Positions 30,325 to 39,576 of a stretch of 64,000 nt of DNA are shown piece by piece (position 1 is the stretch's first letter; each line of letters starts with the position of its first letter). Under the pieces are notes generated by a model. It saw nothing but the letters and a program-made list of their open reading frames with translations, did not search any database and was not told the origin of the DNA. The DNA is from Plantactinospora sp. KBS50. GTDB lineage: Bacteria; Actinomycetota; Actinomycetes; Mycobacteriales; Micromonosporaceae. The stretch is from NCBI RefSeq assembly GCF_002285795.1, contig NZ_CP022961.1, forward strand, positions 5,398,001 to 5,462,000, given 5' to 3'. The position numbers were made by a program, and so were the translations under genes.

Positions 30325-30465
30325 TCGTGGGCAAGGGCCGGCGAACCCTTCCCGTCAATGATCGAAATGTGTCCGGTTTGGTGGTTACTGACCGCATCTG
30401 CGGAGTGACAGCGTTTTTCTCCACAGATGGCGTACCGGCCCCGATCTGGGCTCGTTGTCCAGAGC

Positions 30466-31173
30466 ATGACGGTTGTAGCGGTACGTGACGCGCGACGGTC
30501 GGTGGCCAGCTGGTGCCGGCGACACACGCTGGGCGGCGAGGGGGCCATCGCCGCGGCCCGACGCGGCAGCGAGCAGGTGGGCGAGTCCACCGTGCTCACC
30601 CGACGCCAGGAACTCGACCTGATCGCGCTCGTCCGCGACCGCTACCCCGAGGAGTTCGGGCTCGACGAGTCCGGGCCGGACGACGAGCTGTGGAGCCGGC
30701 ACAGCCTCACCGAGGTGATCAACCGCCGGTTCCAGGTCTCCCTCGACCCGACCGACGTGGCCGGGTACCTGCTGGCCTGGGGGCTCGGCCCGCGCGAGGC
30801 CACCGACCGCGCCTGCGGCCTCTGCGTGGCCGAGGTGACCGACTGGATGGACCGGGAGTACCCGGCGATCGTGCGGACCGCCCGGGAACACCAGGCCGAG
30901 CTGTACTGGGTGGGGCGCACCCGGATCCACGGCGCCTCCCCCTCCGCCGACGTGCTGTCGGCGATCTCCACCCGCGGACGCACCCGGTTCCTGCTCACCG
31001 CGCCGTCGGTGGACCCGTCGCTGCCGCGCGAGTTCCTGCTCCGGCTCAGCGGCCGGGACGGCCGCACCGTGCACGCCGTGGTCGACGGCTCGTGGACCCG
31101 GGTGGAATGGCCCCGCCGGATTCCCGCCCGGATCGTGCTGCACCCGCTGCCGAGCTGCGGCCGCACGACATGA
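30466..31173 (+). CDS. Winged-helix protein resembling a domesticated IS630-type transposase
   Basis: Unknown function. From the ATG at 30466 (MTVVAVRDARRSVASWCRR) it has 235 residues. Residues 40-110 resemble the helix-turn-helix of IS630 transposases (LTRRQELDLIALVRDRYPEEF, then HSLTEVINRRFQVSLDPTDVAGYLLAWGL), followed by a short region aligning with the start of the DDE domain. Where a transposase has the first catalytic Asp, this reads LYWVGRTRIHG, and the later catalytic blocks are missing. A domesticated DNA-binding regulator is the best guess. No inverted repeats flank it. Confidence 0.6.
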   Translation: MTVVAVRDARRSVASWCRRHTLGGEGAIAAARRGSEQVGESTVLTRRQELDLIALVRDRYPEEFGLDESGPDDELWSRHSLTEVINRRFQVSLDPTDVAGYLLAWGLGPREATDRACGLCVAEVTDWMDREYPAIVRTAREHQAELYWVGRTRIHGASPSADVLSAISTRGRTRFLLTAPSVDPSLPREFLLRLSGRDGRTVHAVVDGSWTRVEWPRRIPARIVLHPLPSCGRTT

Positions 31174-31197
31174 CCGCGGCCCGCGGGTCCCGGACCG

Positions 31198-31262
31198 CCG
31201 CGCGGACCCGACGCCCGTACCCGGCCGCGCGGACCCGACGCCCGTACCCGGCCGCGCGGACC
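31198..31262. repeat. 27-bp tandem repeat, about 2.4 copies
   Basis: Unit of 27 bp at 31198-31224, repeated exactly at 31225-31251, with a partial third copy to about 31262. It lies between the winged-helix gene and the start of the acetyltransferase gene. It has no obvious coding role; copy number may vary between strains. Confidence 0.8.
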
Positions 31263-31269
31263 AGCCCCG

Positions 31270-31872
31270 GTGGACCCTGACCCGACCGGCCGGTCCATGC
31301 GCGAGCGGATGCTCGCCGGCGACCCGTACCGGGCCGACGACCCGGACCTGGTCGAACGCATGCTGCGCGCGGCCGAACTGACCGCGGCGTTCGGCGCGGT
31401 CCCGGCCCGCGACCTGCGGCAACGCCGGGCGCTGCTGGCCGACCTGCTCGGCGCGATCGGCGCCGACACACAGATCCGGCCACCGCTGCGGGTGGACTAC
31501 GGCGACCAGATCCGGATCGGCGCCCGGGTCTTCGTCAACTTCGGCCTGGTCGCGTTGGACGCCGCGCCGATCACCATCGGCGACAGCGTGCAGATCGGAC
31601 CCAACGTCCAACTCCTCACCGCGACGCACCCGGTGGATCCGCCGTCGCGCCGGGACGGCTGGGAGGCGGCACGGCCCATCGCCATCGGCGACAACGCCTG
31701 GCTCGGCGGCGGCGCGATCGTCCTCGCCGGGGTCACCATCGGCCACGACACCGTCGTCGGCGCGGGGGCCGTGGTCACCCGGGACCTTCCCGCCGGGGTC
31801 GTCGCGGTCGGCAACCCCGCCCGGATCATCCGGACCGGGCTGCCGGCACCGCAACGCCCGCCGGAGCGGTGA
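31270..31872 (+). CDS. Hexapeptide-repeat O-acetyltransferase, maltose/galactoside acetyltransferase type
   Basis: Acetyl-CoA-dependent left-handed beta-helix enzyme. The GTG at 31270 gives 200 residues; an ATG at 31297 (MRERMLAGDPYRADDP) matches the usual family start (MREKMLAGEPY) and may be the real one. The helical N-terminus is followed by hexapeptide coils (ITIGDSVQIGPNVQLLTATHP, with the catalytic His in TATHP, and WLGGGAIVLAGVTIG). It is of the Maa/NodL type; the acceptor sugar is unknown. It lies just downstream of the 27-bp tandem repeat. Confidence 0.9.
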   Translation: MDPDPTGRSMRERMLAGDPYRADDPDLVERMLRAAELTAAFGAVPARDLRQRRALLADLLGAIGADTQIRPPLRVDYGDQIRIGARVFVNFGLVALDAAPITIGDSVQIGPNVQLLTATHPVDPPSRRDGWEAARPIAIGDNAWLGGGAIVLAGVTIGHDTVVGAGAVVTRDLPAGVVAVGNPARIIRTGLPAPQRPPER

Positions 31873-31889
31873 CGGCGCCTCCTCCCCCG

Positions 31890-31934
31890 GACCGGCACGA
31901 TCCCGACCGGCGCGATCCCGACCGGCACGATCCC
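31890..31934. repeat. 15-bp tandem repeat, three copies
   Basis: Three 15-bp units (31890-31904, 31905-31919, 31920-31934), the middle with one substitution, between the two acetyltransferase genes. If the upstream start of the GNAT gene were used, they would encode a DPDRHD-like repeat. More likely they are non-coding. Confidence 0.75.
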
Positions 31935-32021
31935 GGACCCGTCGATGCCGGCCGCCGGCGGCGCCGTACCCGGGCACAATCCGCATGCGGCGGCGGCGCC
32001 GGCGCCGTACCGTCACCGCCC

Positions 32022-33023
32022 GTGCCCCGACTCGAGATCCGCCCCTTCACCGCCGACGACATCGACGCCGCCGGCACCCTGCTGGCCCGCCGGCACGCCC
32101 GGCACCTTGACCGGTCTCCGCTGCTACCGGCCCACTTCACCGAGCCGGCCGCCGCGACCGCGGCGGTCCACCGGGCGTGCGCCGGCCAGGACGCCTCCGG
32201 CTCGATCGCCACCCGCGGCGGCGAGGCCGTCGGCTACCTGCTCGGCGCGCCGAAGTCGACCGAGGTGTGGGGGCCGAACATCTGGGTGGAATCCGCAGGC
32301 CAGGCCACCATCGAGGCCGAGACCATCCGCGACCTGTACGCCGTGGCCGCGACCCGCTGGGTCGACGAGGGCCGCACCGCGCACTACGCCCTGGCACCGG
32401 CCACCGACCCGGAACTGATCGGGGCGTGGTTCCGGCTCGGCTTCGGCCACCAGCACACCCACGCGATCCGGCCGGTACCGGCGTCGCGGACGGACCCGCC
32501 CGCGACGTCGACCGCGACCGCGACCGCGACCGCGACCGCGACGACCGTACGCCGGGCCACCCGGGACGACATCGAAACGCTGGCCCGGCTCGACCTGGAA
32601 CTGCCGCGCCACCAGGCGCTGGCACCGGTCTTCTCCGCCGGCCCGGTCCCCACGCTGGAAGAATGTCTCGACGACTGGGCCACCGACATCGACAATCCGG
32701 AGTACGCCGCCTTCGTGGCCGTCCGCGACGGCGAGGTCATCGGCTCGGCGATCGGGTGCCCGCTGGAAAAATCGTCGTCGCACACCGGACTGGCCCGACC
32801 CGAACGCGCCGGGTTCCTCGGCTTCGCGGCCGTCTTCCCGCAGGCCCGGGGAGCCGGCGCGGGCCGGGCACTGGGTGAGGCCGTCCTCGACTGGACCCGT
32901 ACCGCCGGGTTCTCCTGCGCCGTCACCGACTGGCGCGCGACCAACCTGCTGTCGTCCCGGGCATGGCCGGCGCTCGGCTTCACCGACTCGTTCCTGCGCC
33001 TGCACCGCGTCGTCGGCTACTGA
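32022..33023 (+). CDS. GNAT-family protein with two acetyltransferase-like domains
   Basis: The GTG at 32022 (reads MPRLEIRPFTADDIDAAG) gives 333 residues; the frame is open further upstream through the 15-bp repeats. Two GNAT-like halves (residues 1-150 and 185-333) are joined by a Thr/Ala linker encoded by a GCGACC-type repeat at about 32509-32545. The second half has the acetyl-CoA loop FPQARGAGAGRALGEAV and looks functional; the first lacks a clear Q/RxxGxG/A loop and may be degenerate. Substrate unknown. Confidence 0.82.
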   Translation: MPRLEIRPFTADDIDAAGTLLARRHARHLDRSPLLPAHFTEPAAATAAVHRACAGQDASGSIATRGGEAVGYLLGAPKSTEVWGPNIWVESAGQATIEAETIRDLYAVAATRWVDEGRTAHYALAPATDPELIGAWFRLGFGHQHTHAIRPVPASRTDPPATSTATATATATATTVRRATRDDIETLARLDLELPRHQALAPVFSAGPVPTLEECLDDWATDIDNPEYAAFVAVRDGEVIGSAIGCPLEKSSSHTGLARPERAGFLGFAAVFPQARGAGAGRALGEAVLDWTRTAGFSCAVTDWRATNLLSSRAWPALGFTDSFLRLHRVVGY

Positions 33024-33180
33024 TCCACTCCGCCCCCGGTGACCCGGACATCCCAGGTCACCGGGCCGGTCCGCCGACCCCACCGCGAAGCCGGGCCCGC
33101 TCGCCCGACCGGTACAGCGACCCGCCGGATACCGATTGGGCTCCCCGCGACAGGGCCTGCTACTCTTCTCGGGTCGCTGA

Positions 33181-33252
33181 GCCCCCGTAGCTCAGGGGAT
33201 AGAGCACCGCCCTCCGGAGGCGGGGGCGCAGGTTCGAATCCTGCCGGGGGCA
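33181..33252 (+). tRNA. tRNA-Arg(CCG)
   Basis: Full cloverleaf: acceptor GCCCCCG (33181-33187) pairs with CGGGGGC (33245-33251), discriminator A at 33252. The D arm is GCTC...GAGC, the anticodon stem CCGCC/GGCGG with loop CTCCGGA (anticodon CCG), and the T arm GCAGG-TTCGAAT-CCTGC. CCA is not encoded. It is the insertion site of the island to its right: the adjacent serine integrase frame reads antisense through it. No second copy of its 3' end was found in the window. Confidence 0.97.
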
Positions 33253-34961
33253 CGTCGAACATGGGAACGACTTACAGGGGCGGACGCGCTGGCGTCCGCC
33301 CCTACTGGTTCATGTGTGGGCTGTCGTTGTCTCGGCACCGAACGGGTCGAGGCCGCTACCTCTGCTGCGGCCTGGCTGATGACGTCGACCATCTCTGAAC
33401 GTACGGCTACCCGCAGCGTGATCCGCTGAAGGTGCCGGTCGTACCGGATCTCGAGCTGAAAGGCATCGAACAACTGCCGCTGCTTGTCGTCGGGTAGATC
33501 GAGCACGTTGAGATCGACATGGGGCAGCTGGTCCACCAGCTCGCGTGCTCCGGCTCCCCTGGGTCGGGTGGCCTTGGCCAGCTCCTGAAGCTCAGCGGCT
33601 AGGGTCTGCTTTCGCTTTGCGTTGTCGGCGAACTGCCGCTGAATCTCGGTTCGCCACTGTGCGTCGATCTCGGGGTCACCCGAACTTGCCATCTGCTGGA
33701 GCGACATGATCAAGTTCTTGTTGGCCGCATCCAATTCATCGATCTTGCGGGCGTAACTCGCGGCGGTCGCCTCCGCGTCGGAGCGGATCGGCTGCTCAGC
33801 CGGCCCCTCAAGGTAGTCGAGCCGGTGCAGCCCGAAGACCCGCTCGTTGAAGAACCGTGCGACGAAGGTGTCGATGACATCCTCGTTCACGGTCAGCGCC
33901 GGGGGATGGATTTCATACCACATCTCCTCTTTGTGGTGCTCGCGCTTGGTGACGCAGGCGTAGTAGGTGTCGTCGGCACGCGTCTTGCGTTTGCGGGTCT
34001 TACCGAACATACGTCGTGCACAGATGTCGCACTTGATATAGGAGCGGTACCGGTAGCTGCGCTTGGTTTCCGGGTGCGCATTGTTGGTGGCCTTCGACCG
34101 CGATCCCCGCCGGTATCGTCCCACGGGGCTGCCCGCATCGAAGTAGGCGCGAGTCGTGAGCGGCTCGTGCGTCACGCTCGGGGACCAGACCCATTCACTG
34201 GGCGGGTTGACCCGCCCCTTTACTCCTCGCTCGGGCCGCGACCGCTTACGCCGGTTCCAGACCATGTGCCCCACATACTTGGGGTTGTTGAGAATGTCGC
34301 GCACTGCCGTTGGGGTCCACGCTCCGATGGCGGTGTTGTAGGACTCCCGCTTGACCGGCACCGGCGGTGGGTAGCGGTCAAGGTCGGTGTTGAGCCGGTC
34401 GGCAATGTGCTGATACGACAGGCGCTCCAGCGCTCGCCAGACAAATATCTGGGTGACGACCGGTCCACGAGCCGGGTCTCTGACGAGCCGGTGTTTCGTG
34501 ATGCCCTCCTCACGCTTGGCCTTCACCGGATGCGGATGCCGCTCCGCGAGGTAGCCGTAGGGCGGCTTCCCGATGTTCCAGCCCTGCGCGGTGTGCTGCA
34601 TGAACCCCTTCCACGACAACTCCAGCATTTGAAGGACGTACCACTCTGAGATCGCCTGCTTGACCCGCCGGGTCAGGACAGAGGTGGCATTCTTCGGGCC
34701 GCCTGTTCCGCTGGGGCGGACCGCATCGCGATCGATGCCTTCGTCGGCAGCGAGGAGCACAACGCCGGCCTGTTCAAGTTCATGCTCGATCTTTGTTCCG
34801 TAATAGGTGGTCCGCGCGATGCGCTCTACGGACTCGCAGACGACAGCGACGAAGCGTCGATCGGGGCGCTGGGCCTCGGCAAGCAGGTCGGCGACGCTGC
34901 CGTCGCGGGGTACCGGGATGTCGAAGGCTTGGTACGCCTCGCTCTGGCCGCGTAGGTCCAT
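33192..34961 (-). pseudogene. Large serine recombinase (integrase), N-terminal catalytic part missing
   Basis: Site-specific recombinase remnant. Homologous sequence starts at about 34961 (DLRGQSEAYQAFDIPVPRDG) and runs through the second half of the resolvase domain (FVAVVCESVERIARTTYYGT), the recombinase domain (GWNIGKPPYGYLAERHPHPV), a zinc ribbon (KCDICARRMFGK...YYAC) and a coiled-coil tail. The first part of the resolvase domain, which carries the catalytic serine, is absent: upstream codons are antisense to carbamoyltransferase. The open frame continues to 35351 only by chance. The 3' end reads antisense across tRNA-Arg and stops at 33192. It should be inactive. Confidence 0.88.
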
Positions 34962-35496
34962 TTGTGTGCGGAAGCGGTGCTGACCTATCTCCCGCTCGAC
35001 CCCGCCAAGGTGGTCGAGCCGGCGATGCCAGCGCACCACCTCGCACACGCGTACAGCGCGTACGCGACGAGCCCATTCGCGAGCACCGACGTGCTCGTCG
35101 TTGACGAGCAGGGTTCTCGGTTGCCGGAGGGCCGTTATGAGCGATCCACCTGGTGCACCGGTGACAGCGGACCGCTCTGGGTTCGTCAGCGGTTCTTCGG
35201 CTCCGGTTCGTCGTTGAGCCTCGGCATGTTCTTCGACGTCGTCGCGGCGCTGGTCGGACTCTCCGAGGCTGGACTTCCGGCCGCTGGCAAGCTGATGGCA
35301 CTTGCGGCGTATGGCCGGGATCGGCCCTGGCCCGATTTGGTTCAACGCCACCCCGACGGCGACACCGAGGTATCGCTAGCCGAGCTCGACCATTTCCTTG
35401 GCGAGGTGGCCAAGGTCCCGGTCAACCACGGCTACGATGACTGGCCGCCCAGCTCTATAGAGGACCTTCGGCTGAAGTACCGGGCGATCCGATGGT

Positions 35497-36943
35497 GGCT
35501 CTTCGAAGTTAAGCGGGGTTGAGGTGTCTGCGGTGGCGGCGGGTGGTGGCGGCGCGGGTGCGTAGCCGCTGGTTTTCGGGGTTACGGAATCCGTAGGCGT
35601 CGCGGGCGACGGTCTTGATGACCCGGTTGGTTCCTTCGGAGCCGGCGTTGGTGATGCCGGTGTGCAGGAACGCGAGGATTTCCGGCCACCAGGTCTCGAT
35701 CGTGGTGGCGAGCCGGTGGAGTTCGGGCAGGTCAGAGTCGGCGCAGCGGGTGTAGAAGCGGTGCAGCAGCCGGGCGGTGGTTTCCCGGTTCGGGTGGGTG
35801 CGGGCGAGTGCGAGTAGGTCGAGCAGGTCTTCCTTGGCGTTCCAGGCCGTCAGGATCGGTGCGCCGATCTTCGCCGGCAGGTTGCTGAGGGTGTCGGTCA
35901 GCCGGTCGACGTGCTCGGCGCGCATGCGGGCTGCTGACCTGGTCAGCCGGTTGCGTTGCTGCCACTCCGGGTCGGTGGCCCGGCCGCGCCGGCCGCGGTG
36001 TGTGACTGTCATGCGGCGGCGGACCTCGGTGACGGCCCGGTTGGCCAGCTGGACGACGTGGAAGTGGTCCACGACCAGCGTCGCGTGCGGCAGCGCCTCG
36101 CGGACGGCGGTCTTGAACACGGTACACATGTCGATCGCGACGGCCTGGACGTGTTGACGCCAGGCGGCGGGGCGTTGGGTGAGCCAGTCGGTCACCGCCT
36201 TGCTGGTCCGGCCTTCGACCTGGGCGAGTAGACCCTGCCCGCCGACGAGATCGCAGAAGCCGACGTGCCAGCGGTCGACGATGGTGGTCCACGACGCGGT
36301 GACCTCGTCGAAGATCCAGCGAGGTTTGCCTCGGCGGACCTCGTCGATGCCCAGCACGCTCACCGGTTCGGGCTCGGCCGGCAGCACCGCTGCGGTGTGC
36401 GCGGTGAACGCGGCCGCGACGACTGGCCAGGACATGCCCAGATCACGGGCGGCCTGCACGATCGTTCGGTTGCCGTCGGCGACCGCCGCGCCGGCCGCCT
36501 GCCGCAACCGGACGGTGATCCGTGCCCGTGCCGGGATCTGTGGCACGTGTTCGGTGAACGACGTGCGCGGGCATCCGGGCTGATCGCAGTACCAGCGGCG
36601 TTTACGCCACCGCAACCGCGTGGTGCGTCCGGCCACCGGCAGATCCCGGGGCCAGGTGAACACCCAGCCCTTGACCCGGGCGGCCCGGACACCGCACTGA
36701 GGGCAGCATTGTGCCTGCTCGCTACCGGTGGACAGGTGGACGATGGGGGAACCATTCGGGTGCAGCTCGACCCGATCCACCACCAGGCCGTCCAGGCCCA
36801 GCAGCCGGGTCGTATCGTTGACCATGCTCGCAGCTCTTTACTTGTGATCATCCGAACTCGACACTCAGATGATCACCCAAGGGCTGCGAGCCCTCATCTC
36901 CGGGCCGGATCGATCAGCGCACCCCGCTCAACTTCGAAGAGCC
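35497..36943. mobile_element. ISL3-family insertion sequence (1447 bp)
   Basis: Terminal inverted repeats at 35497-35519 and 36921-36943 match at 22 of 23 positions. They are flanked by a perfect 8-bp direct duplication, CCGATGGT, at 35489-35496 and 36944-36951, the target size typical of ISL3. The element has one transposase gene on the minus strand. Intact ends, intact transposase and exact target repeats indicate a recent insertion. Confidence 0.97.
35509..36825 (-). CDS. ISL3-family transposase
   Basis: The 438-residue transposase has an N-terminal zinc-finger (CCPQCGVRAARVKGW ... WYCDQPGC), a helix-turn-helix (TIVQAARDLGMSWPVV), and a DDE domain: VSVLGIDEVRRGK with the first Asp, VAIDMCTVFK and VVDHFHVVQLAN with the second, and the C-terminal GSEGTNRVIKTVARDAYGF with the Glu. 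The stop lies inside the left inverted repeat, as is common for compact ISs. The frame is complete, so the element may still move. Confidence 0.95.
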   Translation of the reverse strand: MVNDTTRLLGLDGLVVDRVELHPNGSPIVHLSTGSEQAQCCPQCGVRAARVKGWVFTWPRDLPVAGRTTRLRWRKRRWYCDQPGCPRTSFTEHVPQIPARARITVRLRQAAGAAVADGNRTIVQAARDLGMSWPVVAAAFTAHTAAVLPAEPEPVSVLGIDEVRRGKPRWIFDEVTASWTTIVDRWHVGFCDLVGGQGLLAQVEGRTSKAVTDWLTQRPAAWRQHVQAVAIDMCTVFKTAVREALPHATLVVDHFHVVQLANRAVTEVRRRMTVTHRGRRGRATDPEWQQRNRLTRSAARMRAEHVDRLTDTLSNLPAKIGAPILTAWNAKEDLLDLLALARTHPNRETTARLLHRFYTRCADSDLPELHRLATTIETWWPEILAFLHTGITNAGSEGTNRVIKTVARDAYGFRNPENQRLRTRAATTRRHRRHLNPA

Positions 36944-38254
36944 CCGATGGTCCAGCGAGCTGGCCGCCGACCTGGCGCGCAAGGCACAGGGCGAGCTGGA
37001 ACGGGCGATCCTGCACCAGGCCACAGCGCTGCGAGCTACGACCGGCGGAACCCATCTGAGCTATGCCGGCGGTGTCGCGCTAAACTGCACCGCCAACAGC
37101 CGTCTCCTCGAGACCGGCTACTCGGATGTCTTCATTCACCCAGCCGCCACCGATGACGGCTGCGCAGTCGGCCTCGCCGCGTACGGCCGGATTGAGGTGC
37201 TCGGTCATCCGCGTAGGCCTGTGCCGCGATTTTCGCCACGCCTTGGCCGCTCGTATGGCACAGGCGAGCGGCGAGCGGCGTTGAATCGCTACGGCCTCGG
37301 TCAGGTGAGCCGGCAGGTAACCCCAGCCGACATCGCCAACCTTATCGCCGGTGGATCGATCGTGTGCTGGTTCGACGGCGCGAGCGAATGGGGACCGCGA
37401 GCGCTCGGTGGGCGCAGCATCCTCGCCGACCCGTTGCGGGACGGCGTCGTCGTCGAGCTGAACCGGCGTGTGAAGTTCCGAGAACCGTTCCGCCCGTTCG
37501 GCTTGAGCGTCGCCGAGGACGCGCTGGCCGAGCTGATCGACATCGCCCAAGCGCCGGCGACGCTCGCGCCTTACATGCTGGCGGTCGGCCGAATCCGGGA
37601 CGACCGCCTCAGCGCGATCGTGCACCGCGACGGCACCGTGCGGTACCAGTCGGTCACGTGCGACTACGGCCCTTACCACCAACTGCTCATGGCCTTGCGG
37701 AACCGGATTGGGCTGGCGGCCGTGCTCAACACGTCGTTCAACACCATGGGCGAACCTCTCGTCGAGACGCCGGACGACGCCGTACGCCAGTTCTTGCTGT
37801 GCGGCGCCGACGCGCTCTATCTCGACGGCGCGCTGGTCGAAGCCGATGACCTTCCGCTAGATACGCTTGCCGCCGCGCGCGAGCAAGCCTGGTCCGGCCG
37901 CGGCGTCGATCTCCTCCGCCTCGCATTGCAGCAGGAGGCGGCCGGGTATCCCGATGCAGCCCAAGAGACGGCGACGCGTTTGACGCCGTGCCGGTCCGAC
38001 GGGCCGGGCCGGATCCGCGAGTCGGCCGCACTCATGATGCGCCTGGCCGAGCTAGCGGGCGCCGACGAAACTGCGGTGGAACGAGCCGAAGAAGTGCTGC
38101 AGTGGTCCGGGCTGCCGCCCGCCGCCGGCGACGCAGCGCGGCTGCTGACCGAAGTCTCCGCACAGGGGAGGGCCATCGGCCCGGACGCAGCCCGTTTCCT
38201 GGCCGCAATCGCGCCGCCGGGGCGAGCGTCCGCTATCGTCGCGCGGATGCTCTC

Positions 38255-39241
38255 ATGACCTCGCTACCAGCGGATGTCTTGCTCGTGACCGGTCCGGACG
38301 AGGCCCGGCAAGTCCTTGATGACGACCGGACCTTCCGCGCCGCCCGAATGGAAGAGTACGTCCCTGGCGTCTCGCGCAGCTTCTTCCTGGCTACCGACGT
38401 CAGCGACCCCGAGAGCGGGGCACGCTGTCGCGAGGCACTAGCCGCGTTCCTCGCGCCCGATCGTCTGCGCGCGTTGCATCGCGACCTGATCGCCCCGGCA
38501 GCCGCTGGTCGAGTCGCGAAACTCGCCGCTGAGTTCCGAGCGACGCCGGACTATTTGCGGTCGTACGGACGGCAGGTGTCGTACGCGCTGGCTGGCATCG
38601 ACGCTGCCGATGGACCGGCGATGGTCGCCAAGGTACGGCTGGCCGGTACACTGTTGGCCGAAGATCGGAGGAGCGCCGACGGGCGAGCTCTGATCAACGA
38701 CGTCAAGCGGCAGTTGCGGTCGATGGCCTTACACTCGGGTTTCGCACCGGACGGGCTCCCGGGGCTCGCGCTGGCTCGGCGCCTGGCGACGGTGGACGAA
38801 GCGGTTCTGCTCGCCCTGCCGCTACTTGAGATGGCCGCCTTCGACATGAACACCTCCCTCGCCGCGGCCGCGCTGCGGCGGACCGCACAGCTGTCGCCGG
38901 CCGAGCAGCGGGAACTGCTCGATCCCGCTCAGCTGCGCCGGCTGGTGTGGGAGGCGGCCGCCGATCTGACCGACCTGCTGGCGACCCGGGTCGCCACTTG
39001 TCCCATGACAGTCGGCGCCACGCCAGTGGCGCCTGGCGACCGGGTAGTCGTGGACCTGCACGCTGCCAACCAGACCGGCCTCGACCACCTGTCCTTCGGA
39101 CGCGGCCGCCACGCGTGTATGGGCCGCGAGTTGGCGATGACCATCGGCATCGCTCCGGTGAAGGCGATTCTGCGCCGGGGCTGGATCGCCGCCCAAACAG
39201 GAGGGGACCTAGTTGTGCGGATCCACCCCTGGGCTGCCTAG
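38255..39241 (+). CDS. Shortened cytochrome P450-like protein
   Basis: The ATG at 38255 overlaps the carbamoyltransferase stop (ATGA). At 328 residues it is about 70 shorter than a bacterial P450. The heme loop is intact: HLSFGRGRHACMG with ligand Cys288. Upstream, APGDRVVVDLHAANQ matches the strand before the meander, but the 15-20 residues usually between AANRDP and HLSFG are reduced to TGLD. The K-helix ExxR is not visible (the position reads WEAAADLTDLLATR), and no A/GGxxT oxygen-binding I-helix is found. It may bind heme without being a normal monooxygenase. It is coupled to the carbamoyltransferase. Confidence 0.8.
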   Translation: MTSLPADVLLVTGPDEARQVLDDDRTFRAARMEEYVPGVSRSFFLATDVSDPESGARCREALAAFLAPDRLRALHRDLIAPAAAGRVAKLAAEFRATPDYLRSYGRQVSYALAGIDAADGPAMVAKVRLAGTLLAEDRRSADGRALINDVKRQLRSMALHSGFAPDGLPGLALARRLATVDEAVLLALPLLEMAAFDMNTSLAAAALRRTAQLSPAEQRELLDPAQLRRLVWEAAADLTDLLATRVATCPMTVGATPVAPGDRVVVDLHAANQTGLDHLSFGRGRHACMGRELAMTIGIAPVKAILRRGWIAAQTGGDLVVRIHPWAA

Positions 39242-39243
39242 TC

Positions 39244-39576
39244 ATGCCATCCGTTCCTGCCTTCCATGAGGATCGGCTCGACCGATCGGCGACGCTGACC
39301 TGGCGCTGGAACGGCACCGACTTCGGCACGCCGCAGCAATGGGGCCGCCAGTCCCGGCATCGGCGCGAATGGCGGCCCGGACAGGGCTGGTCGCTAAGCG
39401 CCGAGGAGGAAGCAGCGGGCCCGGCCGAACCGGAGTCGCAGGACATCACCGCAGCGCTATCGTCAGCCGTCCGACACCTCCATAAAGATGTATGCCTCGG
39501 GCTTCGGTCCACCACACGTCGATACCGGAACTCCGAGGGATCGAGTTCGACCATCGCACCGCTCGATGGGAACTGA
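39244..39576 (+). CDS. Small Trp-rich open frame, possibly the displaced N-terminus of TldD
   Basis: Not recognised. It starts 2 bp after the P450-like stop, the spacing of a coupled gene, and encodes 110 residues with an unusual Trp/Arg/Gln-rich stretch (TWRWNGTDFGTPQQWGRQ, then REWRPGQGWSL). The last 85 bp overlap the TldD-like frame in another phase. Two readings are possible: the N-terminal domain of TldD separated by a frameshift near 39490, or an independent small protein. The first is favoured because the TldD frame lacks a ribosome site and is short. Confidence 0.45.
   Translation: MPSVPAFHEDRLDRSATLTWRWNGTDFGTPQQWGRQSRHRREWRPGQGWSLSAEEEAAGPAEPESQDITAALSSAVRHLHKDVCLGLRSTTRRYRNSEGSSSTIAPLDGN

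Larger units (their letters stand above)
34962..38258 (+). pseudogene. NodU/CmcH-family O-carbamoyltransferase, 5'-truncated and interrupted by an ISL3 element
   Basis: Carbamoyltransferases of this family move a carbamoyl group from carbamoyl phosphate via carbamoyl-AMP to hydroxyls of natural products. The first exposed codons (CAEAVLTYLPLDPAKV) already lie inside the Kae1-like domain; HHLAHAYSAYATSPF is its metal-binding motif, but the true N-terminus is lost at the integrase junction. The ISL3 element at 35497-36943 splits the gene. Removing it with one 8-bp target copy restores the frame exactly (...YRAIRW/SSELAADLARK...), giving 613 remaining residues with the ATP-binding and YrdC-like region FDGASEWGPRALGGRSIL intact. 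A roughly 150-residue unrecognised tail follows. Confidence 0.9.

Noticed and set aside
34962-35351. N-terminal 130 codons of the open frame containing the serine integrase
   Set aside because: Antisense to carbamoyltransferase; no resolvase catalytic Ser motif, so not part of the integrase.
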